The notes below the pieces were generated by a model. That model saw only the letters and a list, made by a program, of their open reading frames with translations, had not been told where the DNA came from and did no database searches. The position numbers and the translations under genes were made by a program. Positions 9,292 to 16,216 of a DNA stretch of 43,146 nucleotides are shown here, piece after piece. How positions within the stretch are numbered: the stretch's first letter is position 1; each line of letters opens with the position of its first letter. Origin of the DNA: Thiotrichaceae bacterium (GTDB taxonomy: Bacteria > Pseudomonadota > Gammaproteobacteria > Thiotrichales > Thiotrichaceae); contig JALXAX010000159.1 in assembly GCA_026991755.1 (NCBI GenBank), forward strand, positions 1 to 43,146, in the 5' to 3' direction.

Positions 9292-10096
9292 ACAGCCATA
9301 TTAGAAAATATGCTATAACAGTGCGTTAATCAATAATGCTATCGGCTAAGACTTTAGCGGATAAATAAGAAAAGAATGCAGGCATCAAATCCGTATGAGT
9401 ACCTACAAGAACAGGAATTAGGTGCAATGGGGGGAGACACCTAACTCTTACTAAGCGAGACTACTCCCAGCCATCATTGACACCACCTATTTACAGAAGA
9501 TCGGAGCTTATTTCATGATGAGTTGGTTTTTTATTCAATTTTTCAATTGGGTTAATTGAGTCAATTGGATTAATAGCACTTCTTGTATTCACAAAAAATG
9601 ATTAAGTTTAGATTAAGGCTATAGTCAGCTTACCCAGATAACTACATCTTGTACCTAGAATTGGAACAACTACACACCGAGTTATCCACCATCCGTATCT
9701 CAAGATAAAATACCTACACCTAGGACATACTTCTATATTAAAACATTATATTAACAATCTAATATATTGTTTTATATATACTTATAGCGTAAATATGTGT
9801 TTGTATAAATTAAATCATAATATTATTCACCGCGAGACTCTTTTTGATTATGTGATTTATCAACAAAGTTATCCACAGCCTATGTGCTTATTTTCTGTAT
9901 ATAACATAAGCTAATCCATTCATCTTTATATTGACCAATCTAAACTCAAGGAGCCTGATCGGAATTTCTAGTGACTAAGCTTTAGCGAATTTATGAAGCT
10001 TCAGCAGATAGAATTCAAACATGCTCTCTCTATCAGGGTATTGCTTTTAAGTCTCAGCTAGATAAGAATTGAGTCTCATCCACCCACTACCATGCC
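9292..10096. other. Gene-free AT-rich spacer with DnaA-box-like cluster (candidate oriC)
   Basis: 805 bp without a plausible gene. It contains TTATCCACC (9682-9690), TTATTCACC (9823-9831), TTATCAACA (9857-9865) and a perfect TTATCCACA (9869-9877), all on the plus strand. Between the first two lies a very AT-rich tract (about 9730-9825) that could act as an unwinding element. Also present are a small TTAGGTG/CACCTAA hairpin (about 9418-9450) and a near-tandem CAATTGGxTTAAT repeat (about 9545-9575). Transcription diverges around here: genes left of 8.65 kb are on the minus strand and genes from 8.9 to 19.3 kb on the plus strand. This fits an origin, but dnaA itself is 20 kb away and has its own box cluster. 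Two GATC sites are noted (9501, 9957), too few to suggest SeqA-type control. Confidence 0.5.
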
Positions 10097-11215
10097 ATGC
10101 AACTCTCCAACGAAGATAATTTACGTCTAAATGTTCTGTTAGCTCAGTCATTGCATGCCATTCGTATTAACGAAGCTACGATGGTGGTTTATGCGTTAAC
10201 AGAAAAAGGAGAGGCTAAGGTACAGCTAAACCCGACCGCTAGAGATGAACAATACTTGCGTTGGGTACGCGAATTAATTTCATTAAAAGTCACAGGGTCA
10301 CCTGGTGGCTACCCGATGTTCTTAAAACGCTGGACTCGAATGGGCCATGCTAATAACACACTGGATCATATGTTGTTATTAGGTGAGCCAGAAGCCATTG
10401 TCGCAATGGTACATGCCCCCACTCTTAATCATCAGCAAGGAAAACATGCATGGTGGGCTAACCCTACGACAGAAGTAGCTCGTCGATTGTTACATTACCC
10501 CGATGTCGTAGCAGGTGAACTAGGCAAAGAAATAGCCGAATATTTACTTGAGTTTTTACCCTTTGAAGAAGTACAACGAAATGTAGTAGAAACCGTTCAG
10601 CTTTGTTTACAAGCTGATTTAATATCCGATAAAAAAAGGCATGATCTATGGAAACGTGCTAAACGCAAAAATCCTTATTACGTTGGTTTCAGCTTTTCCA
10701 AACAAAACCTACCGTTAGATAAACCCGCCAACAACGCATCAGTGGCTATACAGCAACAGCTTAGTTCACTTATAGAACAACAAAACCCCTATGCACTTCA
10801 ATTATGCGAGCTACTATCAGATGATGGTCAAAAGTGGCTACAAACGGTTAAGCATTCATTACAGAAACCTGTAGATCAGGATGTGGTTACTTTTTTATTT
10901 ATCGCCATTAGCCAAAACTTTTCACTCGCTTTTCCAGAGAATAGGGGAGTTCGGGAAATTGAACTGGCCTGTGTCCGCGCTGATGAACTCTGTACGGGTA
11001 AATGCGACTGTCCTGATGAGCTAAACACCGTAATTTCAGCGTTAGATAGCCATCATCACCCCTTATTAAATGCAACTTTAATGCTCGCGCAACTTGGAGA
11101 AGACACATTAATCCCCATATTTGCAGGCAATGATTCTGTGGGTACCGTGATGCGTCGGCGACTAGAACCACTAACAACCCCTATATTAGAGCGGATTGAT
11201 GTATTAATGGCATAA
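10097..11215 (+). CDS. dsrS: DsrS-like protein of sulfur-oxidising bacteria
   Basis: 372 aa, soluble, with no signal peptide or membrane segment. I recognise it from memory as resembling DsrS, the product of the last gene of the Allochromatium vinosum dsr operon. The shared-looking features are the N-terminal EDNLRLNVLLAQSLHAIRI, the stretch LKVTGSPGGYPMFLKRWTRMG, the LLGEPEAIVAMVHAP segment and the EYLLEFLPFEE helix. DsrS has no assigned enzymatic reaction; in A. vinosum it influences sulfur-oxidation gene expression or function. A C-terminal CTGKCDC cluster (about residues 294-300) could bind metal. No dsrAB lies in the window, but siroheme synthase follows three genes downstream. No Shine-Dalgarno precedes the ATG; the start is chosen because it matches the expected N-terminus. 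Confidence 0.68.
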   Translation: MQLSNEDNLRLNVLLAQSLHAIRINEATMVVYALTEKGEAKVQLNPTARDEQYLRWVRELISLKVTGSPGGYPMFLKRWTRMGHANNTLDHMLLLGEPEAIVAMVHAPTLNHQQGKHAWWANPTTEVARRLLHYPDVVAGELGKEIAEYLLEFLPFEEVQRNVVETVQLCLQADLISDKKRHDLWKRAKRKNPYYVGFSFSKQNLPLDKPANNASVAIQQQLSSLIEQQNPYALQLCELLSDDGQKWLQTVKHSLQKPVDQDVVTFLFIAISQNFSLAFPENRGVREIELACVRADELCTGKCDCPDELNTVISALDSHHHPLLNATLMLAQLGEDTLIPIFAGNDSVGTVMRRRLEPLTTPILERIDVLMA

Positions 11216-11248
11216 TGATGCCCACTATTTCAATGATCAAATGAATAT

Positions 11249-11324
11249 GAGACCTTTGCATGAAAGGATGACGAAAGAAAATTCAAGCCATTTTAATCCG
11301 TCATATCTTTCGTGCAAAGATCTC
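11249..11324. mobile_element. MITE-like element, family A, copy 4 (internally deleted)
   Basis: Only 76 bp. It has both ends (GAGACCTTTGCATGAAAGG and CTTTCGTGCAAAGATCTC) and part of the right arm, but the central hairpin is gone. The flanks AATAT (11244-11248) and AATAA (11325-11329) look like a 5-bp duplication with one change. It separates the dsrS-like gene from the following small ORF. Confidence 0.8.
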
Positions 11325-11355
11325 AATAATCTAATTTAAATGAGAGCTTACAACC

Positions 11356-11592
11356 ATGCCTTATTATGTATTTAAAATTACCCAACCTACTGAGTTAATC
11401 AAAAATCTCGATTTCCAAGGTGGTTTTGAAGCCTATCGTGAAGCCCGCACATGCGCCCGCGACATCCGCAAAGCATTGCCTTTAGACAGTGGTATCATTG
11501 TAAAAATGATACATTCTCCTAATCAGCTAGCGGCTGAAGAAATCTTGATGGAAAAACGCGAAGAAAAAGTGGTCATGGAATGGGAAAAATAA
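11356..11592 (+). CDS. Small conserved-looking protein, function unknown
   Basis: 78 aa, charged and soluble, with no signal peptide and one Cys (ARTCARDIRKAL). The predicted pattern is mixed alpha/beta with a long charged C-terminal helix (AEEILMEKREEKVVMEWEK). I do not recognise a named family. Its place between the dsrS-like gene and the Cys-rich ORF plus cysG, all on the same strand with short gaps (35 bp to the next gene), suggests a shared transcription unit and perhaps a role in sulfur or siroheme metabolism. That role is inference from context only. Confidence 0.75.
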   Translation: MPYYVFKITQPTELIKNLDFQGGFEAYREARTCARDIRKALPLDSGIIVKMIHSPNQLAAEEILMEKREEKVVMEWEK

Positions 11593-11627
11593 GCATTCAT
11601 TGCTTATCTTACCTACTGTAATTCCCT

Positions 11628-12083
11628 ATGGATGAAGATGCTTACCGCGCAGTCTATAATACCGTCAACCGTGATAAGTGCGTGTTTGAGAAAGCACTCA
11701 ATAACCGACGTTGTGAATGTGAAAAGAAGGATAGAAAGCTAATTGCAACCCGTGAAGCAGTGGGTTGCCACTCAAAACCGGCCTTGGCAAACTGCTCGAA
11801 GTTTCTCAACACCATGCGTCAAAATGCTCGCTTTTCTTTAAAAGTGATTATGGTTGAGGGGCCGATGCCTCACAATAAAGAGTTACAAGTACAAGCTGGC
11901 GGGTGTTTACAGTTAGAAAAAATACTCTTTCCAGAACGTGAATCTAATACAAAAGCAGAAAACATCTATGAAATAGTTAATGTTGCACTTGAAAAATATG
12001 GCAACATTGAGAGCCTTCCCTATAGCGAAATCGTGCAGGGAATTGTCAAATATCAAAGTCGAAAAAAACGGAACCGTAAATAA
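11628..12083 (+). CDS. Cys-rich soluble protein of unknown function next to cysG
   Basis: 151 aa, no signal peptide, basic C-terminus (SRKKRNRK). It has seven Cys, six of them in the first two thirds: DKCVFEKALNNRRCECEKK, VGCHSKP, ANCSKFL and AGGCLQ. The spacing C-x(12)-CxC...C...C suggests a metal or iron-sulfur site, but no known motif is matched. The stop codon overlaps the cysG start (TAATG at 12081-12085), so translation is coupled to siroheme synthase. A link to siroheme or DsrAB maturation is a contextual guess. Confidence 0.75.
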   Translation: MDEDAYRAVYNTVNRDKCVFEKALNNRRCECEKKDRKLIATREAVGCHSKPALANCSKFLNTMRQNARFSLKVIMVEGPMPHNKELQVQAGGCLQLEKILFPERESNTKAENIYEIVNVALEKYGNIESLPYSEIVQGIVKYQSRKKRNRK

Positions 12084-13510
12084 TGGATCATTATCCAGCC
12101 TTTTTAAACCTTACTCGCCGTCCTGTTGTTGTTATTGGCGGCGGTACGATTGCTGAACGAAAAATAGAAAGCCTACTCAATGCAGGTGGGTTTGTTACGG
12201 TTATATCTCCTGAGATTACAAAGAATATTCAACAATGGGTCGATGACGCACGTATTCAACATCACTGTAGAGAGTTTACGGACACCGATACTCAGAATAC
12301 TTTAGTGATTGTTGCCGCGACTGATAACAGCGAACTCAATGCACATATCGCAGAGCTGGCACATTCTCAACATACGCTGGTTAATGTGATCGACAACCCA
12401 GAACTGTGTAGCTACATCGTCCCTTCTATTGTTGATCGCTCACCCGTGACTATCGCTGTTTCTACGGGCGGAGCGTCTCCTGTTTTAGCGCGACAACTCC
12501 GCATGAAGTTGGAAACAATGGTTCCTTCGAGTTGCGGTCAGCTCGCTGCTATTACCGAAGAGTATCGCGATATCATCAAACAGCGCTTTGAAACCACAGA
12601 ACAACGCAAAGTATTTTGGGAGAACACACTGAAAGGTCCTTTTGCAGAATTAGTCTATGCTGGGCAAATTAGTGATGCGCGTAAGTTGCTTGATAACTTG
12701 ATAGAAGAGGGAGACGGTCAATCAACCATAGGCGAAGTGTACCTCGTGGGTGCTGGCCCTGGTGACCCTGATTTACTAACATTCAAAGCCGTGCGCTTAA
12801 TGCAACAAGCCGATGTGATGGTCTATGATCGACTGGTATCCAAGACGATACTAGATATGGCTAACCGTAATGCAGAACGTATTTATGTTGGAAAAGAGAA
12901 AGATAATCACGCGGTACCACAAGATAAAATCAACGATTTACTGGTGGAGCTAGCTAAGCAAGGCAAGCGTGTGCTACGCCTAAAAGGGGGTGACCCCTTT
13001 ATATTTGGTCGCGGAGGTGAAGAGATAGAAACACTGGCAGAAGAGGGCGTGCCTTTTCAGGTTGTGCCAGGAATTACCGCTGCTTCTGGTTGCGCTTCTT
13101 ACTCGGGTATTCCATTGACGCATCGTGATTATGCCCAGTCTTGTAGTTTTGCAACAGGCCACCTTAAAGATGGCAGCATTAACCTCAACTGGGATCAGCT
13201 AGTACAACCTAATCACACTATCGTCTTTTATATGGGACTGACGGGTATTAAAGTAATTAGCAAGCAACTACAGGAACACGGTATGGATGGCGATATGCCT
13301 GCTGCACTGGTTGAGCAAGGTACGACACGCAATCAGAAAGTACATATTGGAACGGTAGCCAGCTTACCTGAGCTAGTAAAAGAGTCAGGCGTTAGAGCAC
13401 CGACTTTAACCATCATCGGAAATGTAGTAAAACTCCATAAGAAACTCCATTGGTACGAACCAGAGCGCCACGTAGCCGCTTCTGAATTTAGTAAAAACGA
13501 GCCTAAATAA
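12083..13510 (+). CDS. cysG: Siroheme synthase (trifunctional)
   Basis: 475 aa with the full CysG architecture. The N-terminal NAD-binding precorrin-2 dehydrogenase/ferrochelatase domain carries VVVIGGGTIAERK (about residues 15-27), and a middle dimerisation region follows. The C-terminal uroporphyrinogen-III C-methyltransferase domain starts at EVYLVGAGPGDPDLLT (about residue 219) and contains RLKGGDPFIFGRGGEE and VVPGITAASG. It makes siroheme from uroporphyrinogen III, the cofactor of sulfite and nitrite reductases and of DsrAB. It overlaps the preceding Cys-rich ORF by 1 bp and is followed after 1 bp by the S24-like gene. The dsrS-like gene upstream suggests it serves the reverse-Dsr pathway. 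Confidence 0.96.
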   Translation: MDHYPAFLNLTRRPVVVIGGGTIAERKIESLLNAGGFVTVISPEITKNIQQWVDDARIQHHCREFTDTDTQNTLVIVAATDNSELNAHIAELAHSQHTLVNVIDNPELCSYIVPSIVDRSPVTIAVSTGGASPVLARQLRMKLETMVPSSCGQLAAITEEYRDIIKQRFETTEQRKVFWENTLKGPFAELVYAGQISDARKLLDNLIEEGDGQSTIGEVYLVGAGPGDPDLLTFKAVRLMQQADVMVYDRLVSKTILDMANRNAERIYVGKEKDNHAVPQDKINDLLVELAKQGKRVLRLKGGDPFIFGRGGEEIETLAEEGVPFQVVPGITAASGCASYSGIPLTHRDYAQSCSFATGHLKDGSINLNWDQLVQPNHTIVFYMGLTGIKVISKQLQEHGMDGDMPAALVEQGTTRNQKVHIGTVASLPELVKESGVRAPTLTIIGNVVKLHKKLHWYEPERHVAASEFSKNEPK

Positions 13511-13511
13511 C

Positions 13512-13892
13512 ATGCAAGAAGTTAAAATAAATATACAAGATGCTTTTGATCAAGATGCCTTTAAGCAAAATATGGGCGATGGCGGAAGTTGTTCTGAGTC
13601 AGAGCCTTTTGCCTTACAAGTGATTGACGATAGTATGGAGCCTGAATTTAAAAAAGACTGTATTATCATTATTGATCCTACGGGTGTCGTCAGAAATGAC
13701 TCTTTTGTTTTTGCTAAAGATTTAGGCGATGAGTATATTTTTCGCCAAGTTAAAATAGACGGTGATCAATACACACTTGCCCCTTTAAACGATCAATACG
13801 AATCTTTTGATATACCAGGGTTAGAGTCCATTGAGGGCGTTATTACTCAACGTGCAGGCAAGCGACGCACTTATCATAAATTTTATGATTAA
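13512..13892 (+). CDS. S24/LexA-peptidase-like protein without DNA-binding domain
   Basis: 126 aa forming only the LexA/UmuD-type peptidase fold: FALQVIDDSMEPEF with the catalytic-position Ser (residue 41), IIIIDPTG, then DEYIFRQVKIDGDQYTLAPLNDQY. There is no helix-turn-helix. Where the active enzymes have the general-base Lys (as in VKRL), this protein reads IFRQV, so an Arg may replace it, though the alignment is by eye and a Lys lies three residues on. It starts 1 bp after the cysG stop, so it is almost certainly cotranscribed with cysG. It could be an inactive sensor or partner rather than an SOS protease. Confidence 0.8.
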   Translation: MQEVKINIQDAFDQDAFKQNMGDGGSCSESEPFALQVIDDSMEPEFKKDCIIIIDPTGVVRNDSFVFAKDLGDEYIFRQVKIDGDQYTLAPLNDQYESFDIPGLESIEGVITQRAGKRRTYHKFYD

Positions 13893-13941
13893 ACAGATAA
13901 GATAACTCATCTATAATGACTTTTCATTCGTAGAACCCATT

Positions 13942-14322
13942 ATGATTATGACGCGCATTCTACTTACATTTTTAATGATGATTTTTATGACACTGGGGCC
14001 AGTGGCATCCTTGTCTGCGCAAATTTATCATACGCATAATCCACAAAAGGCTTCTCAGCAAATAACCACTGATCAAAACACATCATCATCAGAAGACTTG
14101 AAAACCGTTACTGATAGGACAAAACATAGTTGCTGCCAAGATAACTGTGATTGCTCTTTTCAAAATCAATGCGACATTCAACACCTCACTTTCTTTGCTA
14201 TCCCTCTGCATAGCTATACATCACCCCGTTTTATAAAGACCTCTGTCTCGTCTTTTTACACAACTGGTCATATTTTTATCTCTTTAGATTCTATTGATCG
14301 ACCTCCCATTTTTTCTGTCTAA
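13942..14322 (+). CDS. Secreted Cys/His-rich small protein before cusBA
   Basis: 126 aa. A Met-rich signal peptide (MTRILLTFLMMIFMTLGPVASLSA) is followed by HTHN, a polar linker, a Cys cluster (HSCCQDNCDCSFQNQCDIQH, about residues 66-85) and a hydrophobic C-terminal half ending DRPPIFSV. Small secreted proteins of this kind often sit ahead of Cus/Sil-type efflux genes. The Cys/His cluster suggests periplasmic Cu(I) or Ag(I) binding, which is inference. The Met at residue 3 is an alternative start. Confidence 0.7.
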   Translation: MIMTRILLTFLMMIFMTLGPVASLSAQIYHTHNPQKASQQITTDQNTSSSEDLKTVTDRTKHSCCQDNCDCSFQNQCDIQHLTFFAIPLHSYTSPRFIKTSVSSFYTTGHIFISLDSIDRPPIFSV

Positions 14323-14380
14323 ATCCTCTTCTCATTTCTAGAGAGTGCTGTAGTAGCTATAAAACAGTATCTTGACCTAG

Positions 14381-14397
14381 GAGGCTGTCCGAGAACT
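14381..14397. repeat. Possible orphan insertion-sequence end
   Basis: GAGGCTGTCCGAGAACT resembles the outer end of some insertion sequences. A weak stem CCGAGAAC/GTTCTTGG follows (about 14389-14428). No matching inverted end or transposase is visible, so it is at most a relic. It lies in the 349-bp spacer between the Cys-rich gene and cusB, which otherwise holds a family A element. Confidence 0.25.
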
Positions 14398-14483
14398 AGA
14401 AACGTAGCGAAAAAGTAACTCGTTCTTGGCATTACTCACGAAACAAGTTAAGACACCTTACTGACTTATGAAATACACTATGA

Positions 14484-14641
14484 GAGACCTTTGTACGAAA
14501 GAATGACGAATAAAAATGGCTTGAATTCCCTCTATTTCTGCTAAAAATTCGGCCAATAGCTCGGCTATTACCCTCTTTTTTAGCAAAAATAGAGAAAATT
14601 ACGCTCATTTTTCTCTCGCCATTCTTTCATGCAAAGGTCTC
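14484..14641. mobile_element. MITE-like element, family A, copy 5
   Basis: 158 bp, inserted in the opposite orientation to copies 2 and 3 (its left arm matches their right arm). The 5-bp target duplication TATGA is perfect (14479-14483 and 14642-14646). It lies 30 bp upstream of cusB and so separates cusB from the Cys-rich gene; any promoter for cusBA must be within or right after it. Confidence 0.92.
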
Positions 14642-14671
14642 TATGAGTCAAATGACAGAGATAAACACATC

Positions 14672-16204
14672 ATGAAATCTAAAAAAATAATAATAGGGCT
14701 ACTGGCTTTAGTAGTCATTGGGGTTGCTTCGGCCTGGTATTTTGCACCACAACTTTTCGATATGAGTGGTCAGAACGATACACTGATTGAACATGCTCGA
14801 AAGCATTCTGATCCGAATTATGTGTGTCCGATGCATCCACAGATCGTTAAGGGAAAACCAGGCAACTGTCCTATTTGTGGTATGGATTTGGTGAAAAGAG
14901 AACCCACTCCTGTAAAAAAAGTAATAAAAAAAGAAACCGTTATTGAACACGCCCTAAAGCACTCTGATCCTAATTATGTCTGTCCAATGCATCCGCAAAT
15001 CGTCAAGGGGGAACCAGGGAACTGTCCTATCTGTGGTATGGATTTAGTTAAAAAAGAACCTGTAAAAAAGAGTGCTTCGGGTGAGAAGAAAATAAAATAC
15101 TGGGTAGCACCGATGGATGCTAATTACCGTAGAGATAAATCAGGTAAATCACCCATGGGCATGGATCTTGTCCCTGTCTATGAAGAGGAAATGATGCAAG
15201 GAGACTCCATGGATGATGGTTTACCCAGCATCGCCATCTCATCCAATACGGCTCAAAAAATGGGGATTAGAACTGAAAAAGTCACTAAAAAAGACCTCTC
15301 ACGTATTATTCATACCATTGGTTCGATTGGTTATAACGAGGATAGCTTGCATCACGTTCATGCAAGAACTAACGGTTGGGTTGAGAAGGTACATATCAAA
15401 GCAGAAGGGGATGCTGTGACAAAAGGTGATCCACTTGTGGACTTCTATTCACCTGATATCGTTGCTGCTCAAAAAGATTTATTGATTGCTAAGCAATCGG
15501 GCAAGTTATTCTCTGCTAAAGGCTCGACCTCTCTATTGGAATCAGCCAAACAAAAACTTCGTCTATTGGATATCCCTGAAAGTATTATCACTAGAATACA
15601 GAAACAAGGTAAATCACAGGATAGAGTCCCCATTCTAGCTCCACGAAGTGGGGTGATTATAAAAATGGGGATTCGAGATGGTATGTACGTCACACCCAAT
15701 TTAGAGATGTATTCGATTGCCGATCTATCAAGTATATGGGTGCAGGTTGATGTGTTTGAACATCAGCTAAACTGGGTAAAAGTCGGCAATAAAGCTGAGA
15801 TGACCGTGCAGGGACTGCCTGGTGAAGTGTGGACAGGAGCCGTTGATTATATTTACCCGGAACTCAACCCTATAAATCGCACCTTAAAAGTCAGGCTCAA
15901 GTTTGAAACATCACAGCAAAAGCTCAAACCCAATATGTTCGCAAATGTCACCTTGTATGCTAAACCAAAAAATACGTTAAGTGTTCCTGCTGAAGCCATT
16001 ATTTATTACGAAGATAGCCCACGTATCGTCAAACAAATAGGTGAGGGCAAGTACCAACCCGTCCCCGTTAAAATAGGTATGAAGTCTTCAGGTCGTGTTG
16101 AGATACTTGAAGGTTTAAAAGAAGATGAAACCATCGTGGTTTCTGGACAATTTATGATTGATTCTGAAAGCAATCTGCAAGCCAGCTTTCGTCGAATGAT
16201 GTAA
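14672..16204 (+). CDS. cusB: CusB-like periplasmic adaptor of a Cu/Ag RND efflux pump
   Basis: 510 aa membrane-fusion protein. The N-terminal membrane anchor (about 5-23) is followed by two almost identical heavy-metal-binding domains (YVCPMHPQIVKG...NCPICGMDLVK, about residues 50-75 and 102-127), each with CPMHP and CPICGMD ligands. A third, Cys-less copy (YWVAPMDANYRRDKSGKS, about 143-170) is normal for CusB/SilB proteins. The barrel-sandwich and beta-barrel domains come next. It links inner-membrane CusA to an outer-membrane channel and hands over Cu(I)/Ag(I). The first two domains are a DNA-level tandem duplication (about 14786-14903 and 14942-15060). cusA follows after 12 bp. Confidence 0.92.
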   Translation: MKSKKIIIGLLALVVIGVASAWYFAPQLFDMSGQNDTLIEHARKHSDPNYVCPMHPQIVKGKPGNCPICGMDLVKREPTPVKKVIKKETVIEHALKHSDPNYVCPMHPQIVKGEPGNCPICGMDLVKKEPVKKSASGEKKIKYWVAPMDANYRRDKSGKSPMGMDLVPVYEEEMMQGDSMDDGLPSIAISSNTAQKMGIRTEKVTKKDLSRIIHTIGSIGYNEDSLHHVHARTNGWVEKVHIKAEGDAVTKGDPLVDFYSPDIVAAQKDLLIAKQSGKLFSAKGSTSLLESAKQKLRLLDIPESIITRIQKQGKSQDRVPILAPRSGVIIKMGIRDGMYVTPNLEMYSIADLSSIWVQVDVFEHQLNWVKVGNKAEMTVQGLPGEVWTGAVDYIYPELNPINRTLKVRLKFETSQQKLKPNMFANVTLYAKPKNTLSVPAEAIIYYEDSPRIVKQIGEGKYQPVPVKIGMKSSGRVEILEGLKEDETIVVSGQFMIDSESNLQASFRRMM

Positions 16205-16216
16205 TAGGAGTCAATC

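Noticed and set aside
13512-13892. LexA SOS repressor or UmuD
   Set aside because: No helix-turn-helix, no clear cleavage site, and the catalytic Lys appears replaced; context is siroheme synthesis, not DNA repair.
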